NCBI RefSeq assembly: GCF_017349315.1
Contig: NZ_JAFMPP010000011.1
Span: 62,001 to 126,000, forward strand
From: Jiella flava
GTDB lineage: Bacteria; Pseudomonadota; Alphaproteobacteria; Rhizobiales; Rhizobiaceae
Reading direction: 5' to 3'
Length of the DNA: 64,000 nt
Each line of letters starts with the position of its first letter. The first letter of the stretch is position 1. Shown piece after piece: positions 57,136 to 64,000 of this stretch. The notes below the pieces were generated by a model that was not told the origin of the DNA, did not search any database, and worked only from the letters and a program-made list of their open reading frames with translations. Both the position numbers and the translations under genes were made by a program.

Positions 57136-58608
57136 TCAGATCGCCAGCGGCGGCGTGCGGCCGCGCATTTCCAGCTCCCATTCCGCCGTCCAGCCCCGAT
57201 CGTTGCGAGCAACGACGAGATAGTTGCGCTCGCTGGCATAGGTGGTTGGATAGTCCGGCAATGCGCGGATGCGGATCTTGCGGCCTTTCAGCGGGCTTTC
57301 GCCGAAGCGGGCGAGCAGACCGAGGACGACCGGATAGGCCTTGTTTGGCGCCGGATGGGCGATGCCGGAGGCGACCAGCTGATGCAGGATGCCGCCGGCC
57401 TTGAGGCGCATCTCGCCGCGTGTCGCCAGATGGATCTCACCGGACAGCACGGTCAGCGCGCCGTGGCCGCTCTCTGGCCAGCTCGCGAGCTTTGCCAGAA
57501 AGCGCCGCCATTCGACGCGGTGGGTGCGGCTTTGCCACTGGTCGCGCAGATCGTCCTCATACTCGTTGGTGCGCGGCAGGGCGTCGGCGATAAATTCCGC
57601 CCAGCTGAGCCGAGGCCCGAGAGCGGGAACGCTCGACATGACGAAAATGCGGTCGCCGTGCGGCGTCGCGTCGAAGGCGGCATCGAGCATCGCCCAGCCG
57701 TTCTCGCCCATCACCCGCTCCAGCCGCCGCTCGCTGCGCAGATCCGGCGCGATGATCGACAGGCCGGGATAGCGGACGACGATGCCGAGATTGCTGCCGG
57801 TCTTGTCCGAAACGATGGCGGGCATGGTGTCGGGACGGGTCGCCAGCTGAAAGACCAGGAACATCTCACGCGCCGCCGCGAAGATTGCCCGGCCGATGGG
57901 GCTGTCCAGCATTTCCGGCGGATGGCTGCCCCAGCCGTCGATGATGTCGTGGTCGTCCCACATCATGATCGAGGGGACATGCGCGGCGAGGCTGGCGAAA
58001 GCCGGCCGGGAATAGGTGATCAGATAGCGCTCGAAATAGAAGCGGCGAAGCGCCTCGCCGATCTCCTCCGTCAGCGGCACGATGCCTCGCTCGGTCTTGG
58101 CAAGCGCAGCCCAGCGCTCGACCTCGGGATGGCAATGCAGCACGTCGTCGGCATAAAGCTGGTCGCCGCCCTGCAGCAATAGGGTGAAGGGATCGCGATG
58201 CTGCTCGTCGGCCAGAAGCTGCCAGACGGCGTCGCGCTCCGTCAGCGGGCGGTCAAGATCGTGCGCTTCCTGGCCGTTGCAGGAGACATAGGCGATCCGC
58301 ATGGGCGCCGTCGCCGGCGAGGTGACGCGGAAGGTGTCGCCATCGACCGTGTAGGTGCCGACCGTGCCGCTCGGCAGGGTGAAGTTGTAGGCGTGGACGG
58401 TGCGGCCGAAGGCGGTGAGCAGCGAAACAGCCTCGACCGGACGGTTTTCGGCGGCGAGCGCTGGCGGCGGCGCATCGTCGGGGCATACGACGAGGGCGCG
58501 CAGGCGATCATCCTGACCGTCGCCGCCCAAGGCGAACAGAATCGGGCCTGTGCCGGCCGGCGACAGGGTCTGCGGCGCTCCGGCTGCTTCACCTCGGGAT
58601 GTTGCCAT
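57136..58608 (-). CDS. PhoD-like metallophosphatase without signal peptide
   Basis: Encodes 490 residues. The PhoD-type metal motifs are visible: YVSCNGQE (about 108-115), LLQGGDQLYADD, IMMWDDHDIIDGWG and LTVLSGEIHLATRG. Secreted PhoD enzymes carry a Tat signal; here the start MATSRGEAAGAPQTL lacks one, so the protein is probably cytoplasmic and belongs to the fungal/bacterial PhoD-like branch of uncertain substrate. It is downstream of nothing obvious; acyl-CoA synthetase follows after 110 bases on the same strand. Confidence 0.83.
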   Translation of the reverse strand: MATSRGEAAGAPQTLSPAGTGPILFALGGDGQDDRLRALVVCPDDAPPPALAAENRPVEAVSLLTAFGRTVHAYNFTLPSGTVGTYTVDGDTFRVTSPATAPMRIAYVSCNGQEAHDLDRPLTERDAVWQLLADEQHRDPFTLLLQGGDQLYADDVLHCHPEVERWAALAKTERGIVPLTEEIGEALRRFYFERYLITYSRPAFASLAAHVPSIMMWDDHDIIDGWGSHPPEMLDSPIGRAIFAAAREMFLVFQLATRPDTMPAIVSDKTGSNLGIVVRYPGLSIIAPDLRSERRLERVMGENGWAMLDAAFDATPHGDRIFVMSSVPALGPRLSWAEFIADALPRTNEYEDDLRDQWQSRTHRVEWRRFLAKLASWPESGHGALTVLSGEIHLATRGEMRLKAGGILHQLVASGIAHPAPNKAYPVVLGLLARFGESPLKGRKIRIRALPDYPTTYASERNYLVVARNDRGWTAEWELEMRGRTPPLAI

Positions 58609-58733
58609 TGATACGCCTTCGTCCCACCCGCCTATGCCTGCCGCATGGGCAGGCTGAGAGCATCGGGCCTCAGATATAGGCCCGCAGTCCGTCTTGGCAG
58701 GGGGCGAAGCGACGAGGACGCGTCAGGCGCGGC

Positions 58734-59681
58734 CTACCAGCGCTTCAGCCAGTCTTCGTCGGTGGGGATTTTTTCCGCGCTGGTGGCCGCAAGACCGGCG
58801 CTGGCGGAGACATCGGGAAGGGAGGTTGAAGCGAGGCTGGCGCTGCCCGATGCCCGGTCGGCGGATTCGTCGCTGACGAGAACGCGGCCGCTGCGGCCAC
58901 CGTCTACGGCTGCGGTCGCCGTCTGGCGCGAGCGGAACATGCCGAGGAACGGGCTTTTCGCCGGAATGCGGGGCGCGGCGGTCTCGCTCGGGCGGTCGCT
59001 CGGCACCGGCGTGGCGGCGGCGATCTCCGTTTGAGCCTCGCCATAAGCCATCGCCGTGGTCGTCGCTGGGCGCGCCGCGGTCGGATGGGTCTCGGCCATG
59101 CGCATGGCGCTGATTGCGTCGGGTGCGTCGTCGGCCGCGCGCACTTCGGCCTGAGTGGTCATCCGCAAGCCCGGATTGAGACGACGTGAGACTTTTTCAT
59201 AGAAGGCGTTGCCGCCGGCGATCGCCATGTAGTTCATGTTGCGATAGGCGAAATTCATGCCGGCGGTGTGGAAGTATTTTGCGTCGGCGACGCCTTTGTG
59301 CCGGGCGCCTTTCAGCACCTTGTAGGCGGTCTGCATGGCGAGATCTTTGCCCGCCTCCATCTGCCGGGTCATCACCCCCGGCGCGAACTGGCTGGGCTGG
59401 CCGACTACGGAACACACGTCATTGGGATAGTTCGGCGAAGCCACCCGGTTCATCACCACGGTGCCGACCGCCAGCATGCCGTCTTCGCTGGTCCGATTGG
59501 ATTCGAAATACATCGCTCGCGCCAGGCACTCCTGGGCCGGGCCGAGATTCTCCGCGGCGGCGACGTCGACGGCCTTGAAGGCTTCGTCGGCTCCGGGCGC
59601 CCCGACGCAGCCGGCAAGCGGCAGGACGAGGACGGTGAGCAGGCCGAGCTGGCGATATGTAACGGCGTGTTTCATCATCAT
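58734..59681 (-). CDS. SleB/CwlJ-type cell wall hydrolase, lipoprotein
   Basis: Encodes 315 residues. The N-terminus has a lipobox-like VLPLAGC near residue 25, so it is probably lipid-anchored. The SleB domain (about 45-155) shows CLARAMYFESN with the catalytic glutamate, GTVVMNRVASPNYPNDVCSVV and FHTAGMNFAYRN. SleB-type enzymes cleave peptidoglycan; in Gram-negatives they act in cell-wall turnover. The C-terminal half is low-complexity Ala/Ser/Thr-rich. Three ATGs stand in a row at 59675-59681; the first was taken. Confidence 0.83.
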   Translation of the reverse strand: MMMKHAVTYRQLGLLTVLVLPLAGCVGAPGADEAFKAVDVAAAENLGPAQECLARAMYFESNRTSEDGMLAVGTVVMNRVASPNYPNDVCSVVGQPSQFAPGVMTRQMEAGKDLAMQTAYKVLKGARHKGVADAKYFHTAGMNFAYRNMNYMAIAGGNAFYEKVSRRLNPGLRMTTQAEVRAADDAPDAISAMRMAETHPTAARPATTTAMAYGEAQTEIAAATPVPSDRPSETAAPRIPAKSPFLGMFRSRQTATAAVDGGRSGRVLVSDESADRASGSASLASTSLPDVSASAGLAATSAEKIPTDEDWLKRW

Positions 59682-59999
59682 GACAAACCCGTGATGACAG
59701 ATTCGGGCAGCAAGTCGACCGCTTGGGGCCATTTTTTCAGATCGGCTGGAAACTGTTGCCGCAAAGCCATAGGGCGCGTCGCTTCAAATGGCGGCAAAAC
59801 GGCTGGATTCGAGGGGATTTAGATGGATTTTGCCCGGTTTCGGCGCACGAGTGGCCGCCATCCGATCTTGCGTGGCTGCCTAAAAATCAATCGTCCTTGC
59901 GTAAGGTCTGGGCAAGCCTCGCGGCGCGGCGGCGACCCCGTCGCTCCAGCCGGGGCGCTGTGAACTGCGGCGTCGGCGTTTCCGCCGGCAGTGCGGGCC
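59682..59999. other. intergenic region before the guanidine operon
   Basis: About 320 bases between the SleB-like gene and the guanidine operon. There is no convincing gene. The right end carries a sigma-54-like element and the riboswitch (listed separately). I saw no clear NtrC-type operator. Confidence 0.5.
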
Positions 60000-60015
60000 T
60001 GGCACGCTTCTTGAT
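60000..60015 (+). promoter_or_regulatory. sigma-54-like promoter of the guanidine operon
   Basis: TGGCACG-N4-TTGAT matches the RpoN consensus TGGCACG-N4-TTGCW except that the -12 GC is GA. Spacing is exact. Transcription would start near 60026, about 10 bases before the riboswitch. The -12 mismatch lowers confidence. Confidence 0.35.
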
Positions 60016-60036
60016 TCGGAGTGTGGCGTGCGGTGC

Positions 60037-60136
60037 GTCTAGGGTTCCGGCGTCCTTTTAAGGGATGTGACTGGTCCGAGAGACGCACTCCCCGTGAGTT
60101 GCGGGGAGACACGGCGGGCCAAAATCCCGGGAGAAC
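60037..60136 (+). promoter_or_regulatory. guanidine-I (ykkC) riboswitch
   Basis: The hallmark strings of the guanidine-I aptamer occur in order: CTAGGGTTCCGG (60039-60050), CTGGTCCGAGAGACGCA (about 60071-60087), ACACGGCGGG (about 60109-60118) and AAAATCCCGGGAGA (60121-60134). A hairpin, ACGGCCC (60142-60148) with GGGCCGT (60160-60166), follows. The outer arm CTCCC at 60167-60171 could pair with GGGAG of the aptamer end, so the fold may switch. Guanidine binding normally raises expression of detoxification or use genes. Confidence 0.92.
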
Positions 60137-60240
60137 GCCGCACGGCCCCGCGTGAAAGCGGGCCGTCTCCCGGTCCTCTTCGCGCGATGACACCTGATCC
60201 AAGGCCGATCCCGGCCGTCGCGACGAAAAGGACGATGCCC

Positions 60241-61320
60241 ATGCGAATGCTCACCGCCGCCCTCGCCATCATCGCCACCTGTCTGCTGGGGGTGCCCGGC
60301 GCGGTTCCTGGCGCCCAGGCCGCGCCGAAGAAGGATTTTTCCGTCTGCTGGTCGATCTATGCGGGCTGGATGCCCTGGGGTTACATGCAGGATTCCGGCA
60401 TCTTGAAGAAGTGGGCGGACAAATACGGCCTTTCGATCAAGGCGGTACAGATCAACGATTACGTGGAATCGATCAACCAATACACCGCCGGTCAGTATGA
60501 CGGCTGCGCCATGACCAATATGGATGCGCTGTCGATTCCGGCCGGTGGCGGCGTCGATTCCACCGCTCTGATCGTCGGCGACTATTCCAACGGCAATGAC
60601 GGCGTCATCCTGAAGGGTCAAGGCAAGAGCGCGCTGAAGGACATCGTCGGCCAGAAGGTCAATCTCGTCGAGTTCTCGGTCTCCCATTACCTGCTCGCTC
60701 GGGCGCTGCAGTCGATCGGCAAGAGCGAGCGGGATGTGACCGTCGTCAACACCTCCGACGCCGACATGGTCGCTGCCTATCAGACCCCGGACGTGACCTC
60801 GGTCGTCACCTGGAACCCGCTGCTGTCGACGATTGCGGCGACGCCCAACGCCAACGAGGTGTTCAATTCGTCGGAGGTTCCCGGCGAGATCCTCGATCTG
60901 ATGGTGGTCAATACCCAGACCCTGAAGGACAATCCCGATTTCGGCAAGGCGCTGACCGGGGCCTGGTACGAGATGATGCGGCTGATGCAGTCCAAGACGC
61001 CCGAAGGCAAGGCGGCGCTCGAGGCCATGGCCAAGGCGTCGGGCACCGATCTGAAGGGCTACGAGGCGCAGCTCTCGACGACGGCGATGTTCTACGATCC
61101 GAAGAAGGCGGTCGCTTTCACCAAGGGCGACACGCTGTCGAAGACCATGACCTTCGTTGCCAACTTCCTGTTCGACCACGGCATTCTCGGCCAGGGCGCG
61201 CCGAGCGCCGATTTCGTCGGCATCGCCTATCCCGGCGGCAAAACCACCGGCGATACCGGCAATCTCAAGCTGCGCTACGACCCGACCTACATGGAGATGG
61301 CGGCCGAGAAGCAGCTGTGA
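60241..61320 (+). CDS. ABC transporter substrate-binding protein, guanidine/urea-carboxylase-associated type
   Basis: Encodes 359 residues with a signal peptide (about 1-30). The mature part opens DFSVCWSIYAGWMPWGYMQ, followed by TAGQYDGCAMTNMDALSIPAGGG and VVTWNPLLSTIAATP; this is the NitT/TauT-like family found beside urea or guanidine carboxylase and hydrolase genes. It probably binds guanidine or a close derivative in the periplasm. AAGGA at 60228-60232 favours ATG 60241 over ATG 60235. It is the first gene after the riboswitch. Confidence 0.87.
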   Translation: MRMLTAALAIIATCLLGVPGAVPGAQAAPKKDFSVCWSIYAGWMPWGYMQDSGILKKWADKYGLSIKAVQINDYVESINQYTAGQYDGCAMTNMDALSIPAGGGVDSTALIVGDYSNGNDGVILKGQGKSALKDIVGQKVNLVEFSVSHYLLARALQSIGKSERDVTVVNTSDADMVAAYQTPDVTSVVTWNPLLSTIAATPNANEVFNSSEVPGEILDLMVVNTQTLKDNPDFGKALTGAWYEMMRLMQSKTPEGKAALEAMAKASGTDLKGYEAQLSTTAMFYDPKKAVAFTKGDTLSKTMTFVANFLFDHGILGQGAPSADFVGIAYPGGKTTGDTGNLKLRYDPTYMEMAAEKQL

Positions 61321-61336
61321 GCCGGGGCGGTTCGTC

Positions 61337-62158
61337 ATGCGGCTGATCAATCGATATCCCTCGCGGGCGATGCGGGCAGCGCTCGGTGCGCTGCCCTTCG
61401 CCGGGCTTCTCGGCGCCTATGCGGTGGCCAGCGCCATTCGCCTCGCCGAAAACCCGCGCGACAAGCTGCTGCCATCGCTGTCGGCGATGGGCCAAGCGAT
61501 GTATCAGATGGGCTTCGTGCCCGACCGGCGCACCGGCGATCTCTTGCTCTGGTCCGATACCTTTGCCAGCCTGGAGCGGCTGGCGATCGGCATCGCGATC
61601 GCAGCCAGCCTTGCCATCGTGTTCGGCGCGATCATCGGCATCCTGCCGATCGGCCGGGCGCTGTTCTCGCCCTTCGTCGCAGCCTTTTCGCTGATCCCAC
61701 CGATCACCATCCTGCCGATCCTGTTCATCGTTCTGGGGCTCGGCGAGGCGGCGAAGATCGGGCTTGTCGCGATCGGCACGGCGCCGTTGATGATCCGCAG
61801 CCTCGCGCAAGGCGTGCTCGACATTCCGCGCGAGGAAATCGTCAAGGCCGAGACGCTCGGCGCGTCCACCTGGCAGATCGCGACGCGCGTCGTCTTTCCG
61901 CAACTCTGGCCGAAGCTGATCACCGCCATCCGCCTCGGTCTCGTGCCGGCCTGGATCTTTCTCATCTCCGCTGAGGCGATCGCGGCGACGGAGGGCCTTG
62001 GCTATCGCATCTTCCTGGTGCGCCGCTATCTCGCGATGGATGTGATCCTGCCCTATGTCGTCTGGATCACCCTGCTCGCCTATCTGATCGACCGGCTGCT
62101 CGCCGGCATGTCGCGCCGGCTGTTCGCCTGGGCGCATCTGTCGGGAGAGGCGCTATGA
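61337..62158 (+). CDS. ABC transporter permease, NitT/TauT family
   Basis: Encodes 273 residues with about six helices. The coupling (EAA-type) loop is visible as EETVKAETLGAST-like sequence, ending WQIATRVVFPQLWP. It forms the membrane channel for the substrate delivered by the upstream binding protein, probably as a homodimer since no second permease is present. Its stop overlaps the ATPase start by 4 bases. Confidence 0.9.
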   Translation: MRLINRYPSRAMRAALGALPFAGLLGAYAVASAIRLAENPRDKLLPSLSAMGQAMYQMGFVPDRRTGDLLLWSDTFASLERLAIGIAIAASLAIVFGAIIGILPIGRALFSPFVAAFSLIPPITILPILFIVLGLGEAAKIGLVAIGTAPLMIRSLAQGVLDIPREEIVKAETLGASTWQIATRVVFPQLWPKLITAIRLGLVPAWIFLISAEAIAATEGLGYRIFLVRRYLAMDVILPYVVWITLLAYLIDRLLAGMSRRLFAWAHLSGEAL

Positions 62159-62982
62159 CCTTCCTCACCGCACAACGGATCGGCGTCAGCTACGGCGATG
62201 TGCCGATCCTCGAGCGGGTCGACCTTCGCGTCGAGGAGGGCGCGCTGGTGACGATCGTCGGGGCGTCAGGCTGCGGCAAGTCGACCTTCCTGCGCATTCT
62301 GCTCGGCCAGGAGCGGGCGACAAGCGGAACAATCGCGATCAACGGCGTCCCGATCGCCGCCGAGCCCGACGCCGGCCGCGGGATCGTGTTTCAAAGATAT
62401 TCGGTGTTTCCGCATCTGACGGTGCTCGGCAATCTGATGCTGCCGGCGGAATTCGAAGGCTCGCGCGTTCTTGGCCGGCTGTTCGGCAGGCGCCGCCGGG
62501 CGGCCCGTGAGGCGGCCGAAGCGATGATGGACAAGATCGGCTTGGACCATGCCCGCGACCGCTATCCCGCGCAGCTCTCCGGCGGCATGCAGCAGCGTCT
62601 CGCCATCGGCCAGGCGCTGCTCAAGCGGCCGCGGGTCCTGTTGCTCGACGAGCCCTTCGGCGCCCTCGATCCGGGCACCCGGCGCGATATGCAGGCGATG
62701 CTGATCGATCTGTGGCGCGAAACCGGGATGACCGTTTTCATGGTCACCCATGACATCCAGGAAGCCTTTCATCTCGGCACCCGGCTGCTGGTCTTCGACA
62801 AGATCCGCCATGATCCGCAATTTCCGGCCGCCTACGGCGCTACCATCACCTACGACATCCCGCTGCGCGGCCAACACATGTCGCCGGACGCAGGCGCCTT
62901 TCGCCTCGATGCCGAGCCCGCCGTGACCAATGCCGGCAATCCTTTTCTTTCGAGAGCAACGAGCGAGGAGACCCAACCATGA
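62155..62982 (+). CDS. ABC transporter ATP-binding protein
   Basis: Encodes 275 residues with Walker A GASGCGKST, signature LSGGMQQRLAIGQ, Walker B VLLLDEP and the switch His in VTHDIQEAF. A C-terminal extension of about 70 residues (after the ABC core) is common in this guanidine/urea-carboxylase-associated subgroup. It powers the upstream permease. It overlaps both neighbours by 4 bases. Confidence 0.91.
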   Translation: MTFLTAQRIGVSYGDVPILERVDLRVEEGALVTIVGASGCGKSTFLRILLGQERATSGTIAINGVPIAAEPDAGRGIVFQRYSVFPHLTVLGNLMLPAEFEGSRVLGRLFGRRRRAAREAAEAMMDKIGLDHARDRYPAQLSGGMQQRLAIGQALLKRPRVLLLDEPFGALDPGTRRDMQAMLIDLWRETGMTVFMVTHDIQEAFHLGTRLLVFDKIRHDPQFPAAYGATITYDIPLRGQHMSPDAGAFRLDAEPAVTNAGNPFLSRATSEETQP

Positions 62983-64000
62983 GCACCGATATCCGCTTCG
63001 AGCGCCCGGCCCGTGCCAGCCGCAAGGCCGGCCATTTCACCAGAGGGGGGCGCCAAAACGCCCATCACCCGAATTTCGATGCCAAGGAAACCCGCGGCTG
63101 GAAAGCGCTGGAGGCCGAGGACAAGCTCTCCGGGGACGGCTGGAAGCGCGAGGTGAAATGGGCCCTCGATATGGGCCTTCCGGGCGCCGACTCGATCACC
63201 GACAAGTCGATCCCGACCTTTGCCCGGGGCGAGCTGCCGCATTTTGCCGGCATCAACACCTTCCTCAAGGCGCCCTATGTCGAAAATGTACGCGATGTCG
63301 GCCGATATGACGCCGCGGTCCTCGGCATTCCCTTCGATTCCGGCACCACCTATCGGCCCGGCACCCGATTTGGCCCGCAAGGGATCCGCCGCATCTCGGC
63401 GCTCTATACCACCTATAATTACGAGCTCGGCGTCGATCTCAGGGAGCAGATGACGCTGTGCGACGCCGGCGACGTCTTCACCATTCCCGGCAATCTGGAA
63501 AAGAGTTTCGATCAGATCTCGCGGGGCGTCTCGCACGTCTTTTCCTCCGGCGCCCTGCCGATCATGCTCGGCGGCGATCACTCGATCGGCTTTCCTTGTG
63601 TGCGCGGCATTGCCGAATGCACCTCGAAGCGCATCGGCATTATCCATTTCGACCGGCATATCGACATCCAGGAGAAGGATCTCGACGAGCGCATGCACAC
63701 GACGCCCTGGTTCTGGGCGACCAATCTGCCGAACGTGCCGGCGGTCAATCTGGTGCAACTCGGCATCGGCGGCTGGCAGGTGCCGCGCCCCGGCGCGAAG
63801 GAGGCGTTCCGCCGCCAGACCAATGTTCTGACGATTGAGGACATCGAGGATTACGGCCTCGAAAAGACCGCTGAAATCGCCCTGGAACTCGCCTGGAAGG
63901 ATGCCGATGCGGTCTATATCTCCTTCGATGTCGACAGTCTGGATTGTGGTTTCGTGCCGGGCACCGGCTGGCCCGAGCCCGGCGGTTTTCTGCCGCGCGA
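62979..64000 (+). CDS. gdmH: guanidine hydrolase-type ureohydrolase (partial)
   Basis: Encodes the first 340 residues; the gene runs past the window. It belongs to the arginase/agmatinase superfamily, with metal sites GGDHS (His201), HFDRHID (Asp225, His227, Asp229) and SFDVDSLD (Asp317, Asp319). The N-terminal extension and DRHIDIQEKDLDERMHTTPWFWATN region match guanidine hydrolases, nickel enzymes that split guanidine to urea and ammonia. The riboswitch and transporter in the same operon support this over agmatinase. It overlaps the ATPase stop (ATGA). Confidence 0.87.
   Translation, partial: MSTDIRFERPARASRKAGHFTRGGRQNAHHPNFDAKETRGWKALEAEDKLSGDGWKREVKWALDMGLPGADSITDKSIPTFARGELPHFAGINTFLKAPYVENVRDVGRYDAAVLGIPFDSGTTYRPGTRFGPQGIRRISALYTTYNYELGVDLREQMTLCDAGDVFTIPGNLEKSFDQISRGVSHVFSSGALPIMLGGDHSIGFPCVRGIAECTSKRIGIIHFDRHIDIQEKDLDERMHTTPWFWATNLPNVPAVNLVQLGIGGWQVPRPGAKEAFRRQTNVLTIEDIEDYGLEKTAEIALELAWKDADAVYISFDVDSLDCGFVPGTGWPEPGGFLPR

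Overview
The window is GC-rich DNA from an alphaproteobacterium, most likely of the order Hyphomicrobiales (Rhizobiales). This is inferred from gene order and family: ispH-thrB-rnhA in a row, acnA divergent from ccmA, an aerobic-type cobN/cobO/cobW/bluB cobalamin operon, the NAGGN osmolyte operon, Omp25/31-like outer membrane proteins, an HWE-family histidine kinase, a LexA box of the GAAC-N7-GAAC type and a consensus CtrA box. I cannot name the genus. No rRNA, tRNA, CRISPR array, prophage or insertion sequence was seen. The window is ordinary chromosomal backbone with a few accessory insertions, cut at the left in ispH and at the right in a guanidine-hydrolase gene.

Layout. 1-3.5 kb: ispH end, thrB, rnhA, two coupled membrane microproteins and an M42 peptidase. 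3.5-5.7 kb: prolyl-oligopeptidase-type gene on the minus strand. 6-13.4 kb: complete mrpABCDEFG sodium/proton antiporter operon extended by DUF423 and SDR genes. 13.6-15.2 kb: CHASE-HWE sensor kinase. 15.3-20.5 kb (minus): operon for the osmolyte N-acetylglutaminylglutamine amide (asnO, ngg, M42 peptidase), with a small membrane-protein gene at its end. 20.7-23.1 kb: GAF-GGDEF-EAL protein and an SOS-boxed MazG-like gene. 23.3-31.7 kb: cobalamin riboswitch followed by cbtB-cbtA-cobU-cobW-cobN-cobO-bluB. 31.7-36.6 kb: pcaDB, a sugar kinase, an outer membrane protein and a cytochrome c. 36.9-41.6 kb (minus): cytochrome c maturation genes ccmAB and ccmCDG, separated by a parD antitoxin gene, a frameshifted parE and tam. 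41.9-54.2 kb: aconitase, DUF1223, a 2-hydroxyacid dehydrogenase flanked by a palindromic repeat family, an SH3 protein, adenosine kinase, a capsule-type protein, RNase D, a one-domain Lrp-like protein and a diguanylate cyclase. 54.4-59.7 kb (minus): outer membrane protein with a CtrA box, acyl-CoA synthetase, PhoD-like phosphatase and SleB-like hydrolase. 60-64 kb: guanidine-I riboswitch, ABC transporter and guanidine-hydrolase-type ureohydrolase.

How the parts work together. Mrp antiport and NAGGN synthesis, within 15 kb of each other, both fit a cell that meets sodium or osmotic stress. The cobalamin operon pairs cobalt uptake (CbtAB) with cobalt insertion (CobN), adenosylation (CobO), lower-ligand synthesis (BluB) and nucleotide-loop activation (CobU) under one B12 riboswitch. 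The guanidine operon pairs sensing, uptake and hydrolysis of a nitrogen source, and a sigma-54-like element lies just before the riboswitch.

I found no obviously new multi-gene defence or biosynthetic system. The best candidates for undescribed biology are the translation-coupled membrane microproteins after rnhA, the extra membrane gene at the end of the NAGGN operon, the decayed parDE module inside the ccm cluster, the LexA-boxed MazG-like gene, and the perfect 36-nt palindrome abutting the ribosome site of the SH3 gene.
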